DNA from: Allomyces arbusculus
Lineage: Eukaryota; Blastocladiomycota; Blastocladiomycetes; Blastocladiales; Blastocladiaceae
DNA: 64,000 nt
NCBI GenBank assembly: GCA_027604705.1
Contig: JADHYV010000008.1
Coordinates: 310,001 to 374,000, forward strand
Reading direction: 5' to 3'
In this document: positions 31,801 through 43,380 of the stretch, piece by piece
Position numbering within the stretch: the first letter of the stretch is position 1
Layout of the letters: the number at the start of each line of letters is the position of its first letter
Made by a program: the position numbers and the translations under genes
The notes under the pieces: model-generated
Told to the model about the DNA's origin: nothing
The model's database searches: none
The model's input: the letters and a program-made list of their open reading frames with translations, nothing else

Positions 31801-34494
31801 GACCACCGGCTCCGACGGCATCGCAGGGCCGGCGCCGTACCGCGTCATCCTCACCCCGTCGCAGTCAATTACCACCTCGTCGACACGCACCGTGCGGCCC
31901 ACAGCGGCCTCGGCCGTGGTTGCGCCAGCCGGAGTGGCGGGAGCAGGTGCCGGGGACCGGACCGCCGCGTCGAACGCGCCGCGTGCCCCACACGCCGGGC
32001 GTTTTTGTGAGTACCCGACCGCGCAGCTGTCGACGGTGAGATCGACGCGATGCGTCATGGGCGCGGCAGCTGCGGGGCCCGGGTAGGTCGCAGCATCGTC
32101 GGCCAAGACACGCACTGCGACTTGCGTTGCCGTGATTTGCGCGGTCGTGCGCACACTCATCGCGCCGATTGCCGCGCCGATCCCAGTGCTCGAGTTGGCA
32201 GTCATGGGTGAAATGATGGGCGACGCGACGGTCGCCCGCGCCATGGGCGGTGGAGGAGTTGGGACTGTGAAGCGCTGTGCGAGATCCATGATGCCGAGAA
32301 TCGTGGTCGCGAGTGTTGGCGACACTGCGACGGTCACCAATGGCCGCTGCACCTGCGCGTCGACCTGGCACACGATTGTGGCCGCTGCGAGCGCATCCGC
32401 GTCCACCGGTGCGTCCAGGTTGGCATCGAGCGGCGGTAACGGCGCGCCATCCCCACCCGCGACGGACACGGCGCCGTCCACCTGGATCCCGTCCACGTCC
32501 ACCGCGACCACGTCCGCCGCAACCGCACTTGCACCTTCTGCCGCCTTGACCCGAACCGCGACCGCACCGACCGTGACACTCGTCTCCCCCTGCACGCTCG
32601 GCCGGCCCGCGACACTTGCTGCGACTGCAACGTCCTGGACACTCGCATTCACCGTGGCTGTCGGCAGGACGTGGACGACCAAACTCGCACGCACAACCGC
32701 GTGCTGCGCCTGGACGCGCGTCGTGCGCAGGAACCGGCGCAGTGCCGGCGGGACCAGCGGATCGGACCCACCGCCGCCCGCGGCACCAGGTGACCGCATC
32801 GCGTCCCACGTGGTGGACGACAGCCGTTTCGGACTGCGGAAAAGGGACGATTTACGGTCGAGTGCGGGACTCGCCGAAGCCGCCGCCGAATTGGACCGTG
32901 CAAGCGCCGCGTGCGGGATCACGGGGGTCGCAGATCGACGGTCGGTGCTCGCCGCGCGCGCGAGTTTCGCGGCCGCCGGCCGCCTCAGGAATTCCAGCAG
33001 AAGCGCGTGGTCGATATTGACGTGAATTCCGCGCGACTCGCCATTGACCGACAGCAGCGCGGGCTCGCCGTCGTCTGCGGGCGGGTCGAGCCTCGCGTCG
33101 AAGAAAAACGCGTCGTGGCGTGCAATCGACGTACGGTTCTTCAGGACCGAGAGGTTCAAGAACCGCGCGGAGAGGGCGCCGTCGGCGTGGGATGCGAGTT
33201 GTGCGAGTTGCCGTAAATCGGGGGAGTCAATGGAGACGGCGAGGTCCGTGAGGTCGATCCCGTACGGGTCGTGGTAGACTTGCATCCGCTGGATTTGCAG
33301 CGCGACTTGTTTCGGGACGAGACTGCGCATTGCCGCGGACGTGGTCGGTTTGCCCGAGTCGCTGGACCGCGATTTGGTCGGGCTCGCGCGCCGTGGGGTC
33401 GCGGCGCGCGGTGGAGGAGGGTGCGCGAGACCCGTCGTGCGAATGGTCATGGGCGTCGCACCTTGTGCACCTGCAGGGGGCGTGTCTGTGACCGTGGTTG
33501 CGGTCATGGCCGTGACGATGCGCTCAATTGTTTCGAGCGGGACCGTATCGAGAACAAGCTGGGGTAAGTCGATGAGCACGCTGCGGCACGTCAAGTGCAT
33601 GTCGTCGGCAGACGGAAGGGCAAAGCAGGCCTTGATGGAACTCGTATCCGCCATGGACAGGACCGGTTTCTCGCCCATGGTCAGAGTTGCGGCCGCGAAC
33701 GTGGCCACGACCGCCACAGTGCCTGGCGGGTCGTCGCTCCCCGCGACGTAAGAGGCGCCGAGGTCGGTTTGCGCGTCGGATCGCGGGTCATTGATGCCAC
33801 CAAGTTCCGATTCGGACTCGAGGCCCGGTGCGGTCATCGGCATCATGGATGCAGTCGCGAGCAACTCCTTGGACGAGAGCCCCGACAGGTGGACGTGGGA
33901 CTGGTAGTACCGCAGACGACATGGCGGGCGCGCAGAGTCGGCTGCGGGTTCGAGAATGGCGCGCACTGACACATCGGCGATCCAGAGGTCGACCCAGCGG
34001 ACCAGCACGTAAAGCGCGAGCTGCAAGACGAGTTCCTGGATCTGCGAACCGAAAAACCGGTGGAAAAGACTGCGGTTGCGGCGCACTCTTGCGGCCGCGG
34101 GTGAACGCGTTGTGCTGGCCGCAGCGGAAGGAGCGGCGGATTCGACGAGGTGCACGGCGACGTCGAGCCCTGTAACGTGAATGGAGAACAAGCGCGGCTT
34201 GGGGGCCGCGACTCGCGCGCCAGTCGGGCGGTTGACGGCACGCAGGGCGTCCCAGTGGACGTGCAGGACAAACGACTGCAACGTGACGGTCGTCTGAGCA
34301 GTGACGCGCGGCGTGATGGAGACTGGCTTGGGGGTCCAAATAATTTGCGCGAGGCGCAGGAAACCAATGCGGCCGACGAGCAACTGGTGGCGCGTGGCGA
34401 GCCATTGCTTGCCGAGGAAGAGCGCGAGCCAGGCGGCACCGACAATGAGCGCAGCGACGGCGCCGAGGATCACAAAGGTGCTGAGCTCGGGCAT
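25833..34494 (-). CDS. FMP27: Bridge-like lipid-transfer protein FMP27/Hobbit (BLTP2)
   Basis: Six exons: 34494-30245, 30173-29220, 29145-28909, 28838-26519, 26424-26310 and 26233-25833. The introns are 70-94 bp and every join keeps phase, giving 2758 aa. The N-terminal membrane anchor (FVILGAVAALIVGAAWLALF) is followed by VGRIGFLRLAQIIWTPKPVS, as in fungal Fmp27. The GFWDK-type block appears as PWWDKIRWLVHGKLRIE across the first join. Late blocks are FLNPQIKLCTPK, VIHNSRLLWDEDVRNNVFKL and NIEDINDFVLTMPTLEYRN then TWTWLEFL, which match the Fmp27 C-terminal region. These proteins form a long hydrophobic groove of repeating beta units that moves lipids at ER-plasma membrane contacts. A polyglutamine tract lies in exon 4. 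The last 100 residues are low complexity. Csf1/Tweek is a relative but fits less well. Divergent from the RasGEF gene. Confidence 0.88.
28506..28560 (-). repeat. Polyglutamine tract inside FMP27
   Basis: CAG/CAA codons encode EQEQQQQQQQF followed by QQQQQQHL in exon 4 of FMP27, just after the helix containing ILRELENLV. Confidence 0.85.
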
Positions 34495-35155
34495 CTTGGG
34501 TCGGTTGGTAGTTGGAGACGTGACAGACTTCAATCAATGCTGGGTCCCGCGCGGCCGGAGCACGCTCGGCGTGCGAGCAGCGACTTCGTGGAGCTTGCCG
34601 CTACTGGTCGGTCTGGCGCTGCGCTGGCTGCGGTAACTAATTGCTCGTGCGGGATGGTATGGTTGGCGGTGGTCGGGCCAGCGGGCGGACGGGTGAAAGT
34701 GGAGAATCCGAGGCAAGCGCCGTGCCGCGCCGCTCCGTCTCGCACCTGCGCACGTGGGGGACGCGTGGTGCACACGACACGGGAAACGAGCATGATCAAA
34801 ACGCGTCCTGACTCTTTCAGAAAAGAAGCACCCCCTCCACCACCGCCGCGACCAACGCGCTGCTGCCGATAACGTCAACCGTCGACCACGACGCGACCCT
34901 ACCGCGCTCCCGGCCGCTCCCTACCGGCCCCCGCACTTGGCGCATCCGACTGCCCGAAGGCGCCTGCACGCGACGCGACACCCGCGGTCCGCGCGCCTGC
35001 GCCCGAGCGAGCGCACCGCACCAACACCGCGTGCACGACCCCCGCGTAACCCCCGTGCACGAGCACTTGTCGCCGCCGTGCCCTGGACGGGGCTCTTCGG
35101 GCTCTGAACCCCCTCGCACGCGCCCATAACCGAACGCGCCGCTCTTGCTGCCGCC
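34495..35155. promoter_or_regulatory. Divergent intergenic region, FMP27 / RasGEF
   Basis: No supported gene. Short leader sequences of the two divergent genes are expected here. No clear core-promoter element. Confidence 0.4.
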
Positions 35156-38100
35156 ATGTCGAACTCGATCCAGCCGGCGCTCTCGAACGGGCAGCTGCTG
35201 GCCCCGGGGTACCGTACCCTTGCCTGCTCTGCCCACCTGCCGTCATCCGGCGGCACGCACGGCGCTGACCAGATCGCCTGACCCCTCCGTCTCCGTCTCG
35301 TCCGCGCGCTTAGGCCCGTGCACGACCTAGCGACGCCCTGGGAGGAGCCCAAGTCGTGCCGCGTACGCATCCACCTGCCCATGGGCCAGACCACCGTGAT
35401 TCTAGCCGAGTACGCGAAGCCCATGAAGGACATTTTGCAGCACATCTGTGACCGCCGCTCGCTTCCGATCAGCAAGCACTATCTGAAGGCGCTACTCGAC
35501 GACGGCGCCGAGCTCGAGGTTGACTTGGCCTTGCCCATGGACAAGTACAAGGCCGCCAAGGTCCTGGTAGTGGTCAACCGCGACGGCACGCCCGATTTGC
35601 CCCCACTTGAAATCGCCAACAATATTCCGCAAATCCCGGGTAGCCCGCCGCTCCCGGGTAGCTCCGCCGCCGCTGCCGCCGCTGCCGCCGCTGCCGCCAC
35701 TGGGAGCAACAGCGGTAAGTTCGACGACTTTCGACACCGATTTTCCTCTCACGACGACGCATTGTGCTAAACCTGATCCCCCACCCTTCAAAACAACTAG
35801 GCCGCCGCCGCTCCGTCATCAACGCGCCCGCCGGCAAGAACGTGGCGGTCCGGCTCGACACCGAGGAGTTCCCTCGCACCGTGTCGGACGCCAACGAAAT
35901 CGAGCGCCGGCAGGCAGCGCGTGCACAGGGCATGGCGCTCGGCACGCACGCCGCGACCGCGTCGCTATCGGCCGTCAACACGAGCGCTAAAGTCGCGGCC
36001 ATGCGGGCCATTTCCTCGCTCATGCAATTGCGGTCGTCCAAGAACGAGTTGGCCGCCGAGTCGGCCGCCACCAACTCGGCAGGCGGGGACGACCGCGCGA
36101 CGAGTACCTCACAAACGTCGCTCCCGGCGCCGGCAACACCGACTTCGGCCGACCACCTCCCGCCACTGCCGAATCTCGGCAAGAATGCGGGCGGTGGTGG
36201 AGCGCTCACGGCGCCGCACGATAACTCGGACCGCGACTCGACTTTGACCAAGTCGGATAATGCCAGCCACATGTCGGGGTCGCGGTTCACGCTCGACCGC
36301 GGTGATGCCGCGAGCTTGGCGGGGACCTACCTCGAAGAGACCCTGCGCAGGTGCGACTCGGACGATGTGCGTACGATCACGCGGCGCGCGCTCGCCGCGG
36401 CCGCGCGCGAAGCGGCCCATTCCCCGTCGTCCCCGTCGGGTCTCGCCCCGCTCGCACCGATTCGTGCAACGCGCACGAGCAGTGCCGGGACCAAGTACGC
36501 GACACTGCGGCGGTCGCCGGCTACATCTCCTGCGCGGGCCGCGCTCGCCGATATGGTGTGGATGGGCGCGTCGGCGCCGTCGAGTCCCGTTGGCGGTGTC
36601 AATCCGCTGACTGCGGCGGATGCCGAAGGAATTTGGGAAGTTGGGCCCGGGCGGCCGGCGCCGCCGGCGGACGTTCCGGTCGTGGCGATCACGGTGTGTT
36701 TACCGTCGATGCTCGCGTGCCACTTGAAGGTGCGCGAGGATGTCGCGGTCGAGGCCGTGCTGCTGCACGTGTGCCGCGTGCACAAGCTGCAGTTTGCGCT
36801 TCTTAGTTTGGAGATTGTGTGCTCGTCAACGGTGATTGAGCTCGACCGGACGGTCAAGTACTACTACGACAAGGAAAAGGCAAAGGACTACAATGTCGTG
36901 TCCAAGCCCAAGAGCTACAACAACATGTGCATTTCCGAGGACGGGCAGGACGTTCTTCTGTTGCAAAACGTCGAGGGGCGGTACGTGCTGCGTTTTTTGT
37001 CGTCGTTGTGACGGGGCGCTCGTTTCACTCTGACGCGTAGCTCACCCTCTCGCCTCTCTTTAACTAGTCTTTGCGTCATTGCCGCGACCAAGGAAAAGAT
37101 GATCGAGCTCATCACGCTCGCGCCGGATCTCTACGAGCTCGTGGGCCTGCCCAAGCCGCGGAACCCGCCGCCGCCGTCATCACCCTCGCCGTCGTCGGCC
37201 CCCGCAGCTCAACCATCCGGCGGAATTCGCCCATCGGCGTCGGCCGTCTCGGGTCTGTCAGGTGGTGGTAGCGACGTCGCCGCCGCCGCTGCCGCTGCCG
37301 CTGCCGCCGACGACTACGACTTTGAGCTGCTCGACACGTTCCTGATGACTTATCGGTCGTTTATGAAGCCGGCCGACTTGTTTGACGACCTGATTGCGCG
37401 GTTCAATGCTGAGCTGCCGCCGGACCCGACTCCCGACGATCTCGTCTTCTACGAGAAGAACAAACTGCCGAGCCAGTACCGCGCCGTGCAGGCGGTTGGG
37501 ATCTGGGTGGACCATTACTGGAACGACTTTGCGCACAACTCGAGCTTGAAGAATGACTTGGAATCGTTCTTGGCCGAGATTTGTCAGTATGCGCCGTTTC
37601 ACGAGCTCTCGATGGCGATTCAGGATATCATCGAGTTCAAGGTACGCGCGTTTGTTTGTTCTGGTTCTCTCTCTCTACTTACGATGGCAAGCTGACTGAG
37701 CATTGGCGTCGTGCGCATAGACTGAAGAGTACGAGCGCATGCTCGGCGAGCACAAGGTCGCGCAGCAGCGGTCCAAGACCATGGAGTCGATGATTCTTGC
37801 CTACACGCCGCTGCAAGTCGCGCAGCAGCTGTGCCTCTACGACTGGCGCTTGTTCCGCAATATTCACCCGATCGAATACCTGAACCAGATTTGGGTGAAG
37901 AAGGACGACGAGGACGCGCATACGCCGAGCCTTGATTTCTTTATTGCGCGATTCGACTTGGTGCGTTCCGCAGGTCTTGGTGCGACATGTTCCGACCTGT
38001 GGTGTCTGACCACCGCGCTGATAGGAGAGCTACTGGGTCGCGACAGAGATCATCTCGGTCAAGGACGTCAAGAAGCGCGCGCAGGTGCTGGTGCAGTTTA

Positions 38101-38714
38101 TCGACATTGCGCGGGTAAGCACGTTCAGCAGATGCCGATCCTCATCTCAGTTTAGCTTCTCAACTGACTCTTCTATCTCCATCATCCAGCACTGCCTCGA
38201 AATGAACAACTTTTACAGCACCTTCTCGCTGATTTCCGGGCTCAGCATGCGCCCCGTGGAGCGGCTCAAGAAGACGTGGAAGGCGATTCCACCAGAGGCG
38301 CAGGCGCGGTACGACGACCTGCTCAAGATTTGCGACCCGAGCCGCAACATGAAAAACTACCGCGACCGGCTCGCGGCAGCCAAGCCGCCGATCGTGCCAT
38401 TCCTGCGTACGTTTTTCACCACACCACTCTTCCCCACCTCCCCCAACCGCACACTGACCCGTCGTCCGTTAGCCATGTACCTCAAGGACCTGACGTTCCT
38501 GAACGACGGCAACCCGGCCAAGGTGCGCGGACTCGTGAACTTTGACAAGTTGCGCATGATGTCGCGGCGCGTGCGCGAGATTGTCATGAGCCGGGGCACG
38601 CGGTACGATATCGCGACCATGGCGCAAATCCAGAATTACCTGAAGAAGCCGCCGACCGAGCGCGATATGGCCAAGCTCAAGGAACACAGCCTCGAGCTCG
38701 AGCCGAACAAGTGA
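35156..38714 (+). CDS. CDC25-type Ras guanine-nucleotide exchange factor
   Basis: Eight exons: 35156-35208, 35314-35714, 35801-36980, 37068-37641, 37721-37960, 38025-38114, 38190-38406 and 38473-38714. Seven introns of 64-105 bp all keep phase, giving 998 aa. From the N-terminus there is an RBD/RA-like ubiquitin fold (CRVRIHLPMGQTTVILAEYA), a polyalanine stretch, a long disordered Ser-rich region, and a second ubiquitin-fold-like segment (VPVVAITVCLPSMLACHLKV). The RasGEF-N motif follows (CVIAATKEKMIELITLAPDL, then LLDTFLMTYRSFMKP), and last the catalytic CDC25 homology domain (TPLQVAQQLCLYDWRLFRNI, SYWVATEIISVKDVKKRAQV, MNNFYSTFSLISGLSMRPVE, DLTFLNDGNP). It activates Ras or Rap GTPases at membranes. 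The exon 6 acceptor could also be three bases later. A Rap-GAP gene lies 2.1 kb further right. Confidence 0.9.
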
Positions 38715-39025
38715 TCCAGCGGCGCGGCGCGAGGATTGCGGCGGCGGGAATGAGGCAGGGCGCGGACTTGATGGCAGGCGGCAGACTTGCGGGGGCTCGT
38801 GGGTTAGGCGTGAGTATGGACGAGCGATATCCAAACTGTATTTTTCCTTATTCTTGGAGGGGAGAGGGAGAGGGTGGGGTTGGGTGGGGAGACACAAGGT
38901 GTGGGACGCATCGTAACGCGCCATCAAGTCAAGTTGACCGTTGGACAGATCACAAGTCGGCCTTAAATGACACTCATTGCCCCGGCGCGCCGCGCGGGTC
39001 TCCGACACCCAACCATCCAAGCACA
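38715..39025. other. Short intergenic region, RasGEF / LRR gene
   Basis: Both genes are on the plus strand. No feature recognised in these 311 bases. Confidence 0.4.
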
Positions 39026-40245
39026 ATGGGCGTCACTGACTTGCTGCAGCGCTATGCTCGTGATAATGAGGAGCGTGTTTCGCTCGCATCGCAAGAGATC
39101 AAGAAATTGCCCAAGGAATTACAAATGGTGATATATTTTCAGCACACCAACTGGACAACCTGGCGTCAAGTGATGCAAGACAATGCTAACAGCAACGCCG
39201 CCCGTCGATCGTTCCGGACAGCGCAGCTCGCCAACAATGTGACGATGCTCACGCTGTCGCATAACAAGATCACAAGTACGCCCAGCTCCGCGCGGCGTGC
39301 CGCACGATGTACTGCAATCCTTGCTCATGTTCATGACTCGCCAGAGCTCCAAGAGGCCGACCTCTTGCCGTTCCAGCGGCTCGTCTCGCTGAACCTGTTT
39401 GGGAACCAGCTCAAGGAACTGCCCGCCAAGCTCTGCGAGCTGTCGAATTTGGAGATTCTGATTGCGAGGTGGGTCTACCGCAAACAATCTCAGCTCCACA
39501 GCACGACTTGAAAGCTGAATCGCACGCTCCGGTCTAGCAACAACAAGATCAAGGAAATGCCGCAGGGCATCGGCAGTTTTGCTAAGCTGCGCGTGCTCGA
39601 CCTGAGCTGCAACAAGCTGCGAAGTATTCGGCCGCACATGTGTCAGCTGAGTACGACCCCCGCTCCATTCCTCGCGCATACGCACGCGGCGCGGCGCGGC
39701 GCGAATTGACACTGGTACCGACCGCTTGCCCGCATCAGGCACGCTCAAGGAGCTTTACCTGGCCGACAACAAGATCGGCGCGCTGCCGCTTGACATTGGC
39801 CAGTTGACGCAACTGGAAACGGCACGCCGCCTTTTTCCCGTTGCTCTCCATCGCGCGCACTCACCAACCTACGTGCCCGTACCCAGCTCTCGCTGCGGCA
39901 CAACCGGCTCGCCACGCTCCCCCCTGAACTCGCCAAACTCACGGAACTCAAGGTGCTGCACTTGCAAGACAACGACCTCGATGCGCTGTGCCGCGAAATC
40001 GGTCCGTTGCGGCTTTCGCGCACGCTCGCAAACCCCCCACCTGACGTGATTGGATCCCTCTAGTCATGTGCCGTGCGCTCAAGGTACTCGAGATCTACGG
40101 CAACCCTCTGCCGAATGCTGTGTTCGAGGCGCACAAGCGGGGGATCCAGCCGCTGTTTGTGCTCTTGGAGCGCGCCGATTACGCGGAACGCATTGCGGAA
40201 GGGGAGAAGCGCCGGTCGTCGATGCCGTGGGCCGCGGGGGTATGA
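39026..40245 (+). CDS. Short leucine-rich-repeat protein (LRRC/SHOC2 style)
   Basis: Seven exons (39026-39127, 39227-39275, 39345-39468, 39538-39650, 39739-39821, 39887-40001, 40064-40245), all in phase, give 255 aa. After an N-terminal cap (MGVTDLLQRYARDNEERVSL) come regular 23-residue LRRs: NVTMLTLSHNKIT, LVSLNLFGNQLKELPAKLCE, LEILIASNNKIKEMPQGIGS, LRVLDLSCNKLRSIRP, LKELYLADNKIGALPLDIGQ, LSLRHNRLATLPPELAK, LKVLHLQDNDLDALC and LKVLEIYGNPLPN. This plain LRR type binds protein partners, as in SHOC2 or LRRC57. The specific role is unknown, but SHOC2-like proteins act in Ras signalling and the RasGEF is the upstream neighbour. The intron at 39822-39886 appears to start with GC instead of GT. The exon-intron pattern closely follows the LRR borders. 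Confidence 0.8.
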
Positions 40246-40829
40246 GACACGAGTAGTTGTGGCAGACAGAGAAAGCAGTCGAGACTGCGGATTGGGGGGG
40301 GGGGGGGTGCGTGTGATAGTGGAGAAGACTGGCGGTGATTATTTACTCAGATACTTTCTACGGAACTCTCTGGGAACTCTCAGAAGCGGTCGATGGGCCA
40401 GCGTGGATGAGGGAGTGCTGCAAAGCAAAGCAGGTCCAGTGTGGCCCTGGAATTGAACCTGACGAAAATAACGCGACTGAGAGCAACCAGCAGACGAAGG
40501 GTAATAATCACCGTCAGAACGATTTGAACCGACCAGAATGGTTTACTCCGAGAAACAGACGGAAGAGCACGAGAGCAGCGGGGGGCAATAGAATAGGAGA
40601 CGAATTTTCGGCAACAAAGAACAACCAACACGCCGGCGAACAAAGAGCGGCAGCAAAGCGAGCGTGAGCACGGCACGGTACGGCACGGTACGGCACGGCG
40701 CGGCACGGAGTTGGGAGAGAAGAGGAGAGGAGAGAAGTGGAGTAGAGAGGGAGAGTCACGAACAAGAGAGTGCGCCTGTCGTGAACAAAGGAATTGAAGG
40801 GCGCGGGAGGCGCGCGGGGCCCGTGAAGT
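40246..40829. other. Convergent 3' flanks with simple repeats
   Basis: Between the convergent LRR and Rap-GAP genes. Contains a run of 14 G (40294-40307) and a 10-bp tandem repeat (40671-40710). No gene. Confidence 0.5.
40671..40710. repeat. Four tandem copies of a 10-bp unit
   Basis: CGGCACGGTA is repeated twice exactly and twice with changes at the last bases (CGGCACGGCG, CGGCACGGAG). Confidence 0.85.
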
Positions 40830-42531
40830 CTAGCTGCCCGAAAAGCGCTCGGCCACGTCGAGCAGGAGCACGTTGCGCGTGCGCGAGATCTTGGGCGCAA
40901 ATGACGGGCTCTTGTAACTTGCACGCTCGGCGTTGACGACTGAAACACGAAATCATAGGTCGGTTAATGGATGGAGAGGGATAGAGAGGGATCGCACAAT
41001 CGCAAGTGACGCGATACGCACGCTTGTGCAGCAAAAAGTCTCGTCCGACGGCGTCGCGCGAAAAATGGGGTGGATCCGGAATCTCCGGGTGGAAGTGCGG
41101 CACGCCGTTCTTGTAGCACGACGCGATCACGTACTTGTCACCCTCGGGACGGACAGCAATGACCACGTCTGTCGGGTGGAGGCGGTCAGTTTTATCAGGT
41201 AAAGCACGCACCGGTATCGCAAAGAAAAGCGTACGATTTTGTCGTGACGTGAGCGTGGGCAACTGGAACTGTGCGTCCCCGTCTTGGAACACGAGCACGA
41301 CAATGTCGTTGCCGATATGGCGCTTCTTTTCGAGCTGGAGAGACCAACCATGATCCAAGAGAGCGAAGGGTCAGCCAGAGGACGCGGGCGGACGGGATCA
41401 GGTCGAAATCAAAGCCAGCGCGAGCGCACCTGCTGCTTGTCGTTGGCCGTGTGGGGCAAGTAGGCCGAGACGTGGAACATGATTTCGTAGCCTTGCCATT
41501 TCGTATATACCGAATGCTTGCCCGTCTGGTCGTCTAGTGATCAAATATTGCTGCGTGAGATTCGGCAAAGAGATTGCTGTGCAGTACGCGTCGCAATGAA
41601 CGTACTCTGAACGTCGAGACCGGCTCGGTATCCTTTCCACCCTTTCAACGCAATCTTTTCGCCCAAAAAGTTGAGGAACTCCTTAAACTCGACCGACATG
41701 TCGTCTAAATATCGAGTCCATTCGGAATCAGCCACCGACCGCGGCGCGCCAAAACGGAAGCACGAAGGACGGACGGCGCACCTTCCGTGTTCGAGAACAT
41801 GTGCTCCTCGGTCGTCTGGCCGTGCCGCAAGTACCCCAGTCCAAACTTGTAGCTGCGAATCACCTACATGTTGCCGGCGGGACGGCATTAGGTCGGGTCC
41901 CACGGAGAAGACACGAGAGGCGCGTCGCGTCGTGTCGCATTGGGTCACGTCGGTGAACGCACCTGGCGCTCCTCCATGGCGAGCAACTCATTCGGTAGAC
42001 CCGGGTCGCGCCCTTGCTTGAGCAACTCCACAGGAATATTGGAACTGAGCGCGCGCATCACGTTTTGCGGTGTTGGGGCCATGCCGAGCATCTTGCGCCA
42101 CCACGCGATCGCAACCGAGTCGCGAGGGATAGTGAGCCGTTCGGAGCCCTGCGTTATCGCGGCACGCTGCCTGTCAGTTCGATTTGCGCCGTTGCGAATC
42201 GTAAAGCGAGCGAATGCTGGTTCTGGCGTACCTCGGTCGTGCGCACAATCCCCTTGTAATTGTCACCGTCCTGCACAATCGACACGGCCATAGGTCCGCG
42301 CGGCGTAGTGCGTGCTAGGAAATTGGCGTGCGGCTTGCCGAAAAAGTAGTCGCGGTACCAGATAATATCGCGCTCGCACTCTTGTAACAACGAGTCGTGC
42401 ACGCCCGTGACGCGCGCGTTGGCGTTGCCCGTTTCGAGCAGGAACTGCGCGTCGGGCGGCACGCCGGCGCTCGCCGGGTACGTGACGTTGAGCGCCATGA
42501 CGGGCAGGCAGCGGACGGGCACGACGGTCAC
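40830..42531 (-). CDS. Rap/Ran-GAP domain protein (Rap1GAP type)
   Basis: Eight exons: 42531-42232, 42166-41963, 41863-41782, 41704-41606, 41533-41430, 41334-41235, 41168-41022 and 40939-40830. They join in phase through introns of 65-99 bp, giving 381 aa (370 aa if translation starts at 42498). The whole protein is a Rap-GAP catalytic module. It contains [60 protein letters not shown] then [18 protein letters not shown] and [16 protein letters not shown]. The Asn of HIGND is the catalytic 'Asn thumb' known from Rap1GAP and is kept here. The enzyme speeds GTP hydrolysis by Rap-type GTPases. No GoLoco or PDZ part was found. The first exon has no clear homology in its first 40 residues, so the start is less sure. 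Confidence 0.9.
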
Positions 42532-43380
42532 CGACGGTCACGTCGTTGGACGCGGACGAGCGCGAGGACCGCGGGGCCTCGGAGGGTGAAGAGAGGGGCG
42601 GGTGCGCGGCGCGGATGGGTGGCCGAGACGCAGGTGTGATCGCGGAGACGTGGTGCGCAATGAGTTGCGAAGTCGAGAGCGGACAGGCGGGCCGTCGGGT
42701 CGTTACGCGGGAGGGAGTCCGGCCCGAGGGGGACAAGTGGAGTGTGGATCACGGACGCAGCGAGCGACCGGCGGATATGCCGACAGTCCCCTGACGAGGA
42801 TCGGGGCGGGGAGAAAGATGGAGGGCACGGTGCGGAATGGAGGGAGCGCTGATCGAATTTGGGTCGAGGGCAGCGAGCGAGGATGCCGTGGGACGCGAGC
42901 GTGCGGGAGTCTCCAGGCGATCGGGGCCAGGACAAGGAGTTAAATTGCGGGCAGTGGGCCGCTCAAGGATTGGGCGCGTCGAGCGAGCAGAGCGCCGGCC
43001 TGGATGGAATGGCAGGCAGAGCGGCGAGCGCTGCGAGCGGCCGGCGCGCGACAGACGTCGTCGGATTTGCTTTATTGATTTTTCGTTTTTGGCGTTATGT
43101 CGCCGGGCTGGCACGCTCACGTGTTTGTGCGCGGCTGTCTCGCACCGCTCGGCTTGTGGTTGTCGTGTCGCCGCTCTTTTGCAGTCTTCTGCGTCTTGCT
43201 CGGCGACCCCTCCACCGGGCAAGCTCGCCTGTGAGCTTTAGGTGCGCGCCTGGCCCGCTCAGCGAGCGCCTCCACCGCTTCAATCGCTTCGATCGGGGAT
43301 GTATTCCTGGCCGACCCATCACGTCCGCCCGTTTCCACCCACCTCTCGTCCAAGTGCGCCCTGCCACTGTCCCAGTCCCC
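42532..43380. other. Intergenic, Rap-GAP 5' flank and CFAP263 3' flank
   Basis: 849 bases without a supported gene. Open frames on both strands (for example 42859-43710 plus) are GC-driven; the last one is antisense to CFAP263 exons. Confidence 0.4.

Noticed and set aside
25833-34494. Reading the giant protein as Csf1/Tweek (BLTP1)
   Set aside because: The N-terminal GFLRLAQIIWTPKP segment and the NIEDINDFV...LEYRNRTWTW C-terminal block are of the Fmp27/Hobbit type.
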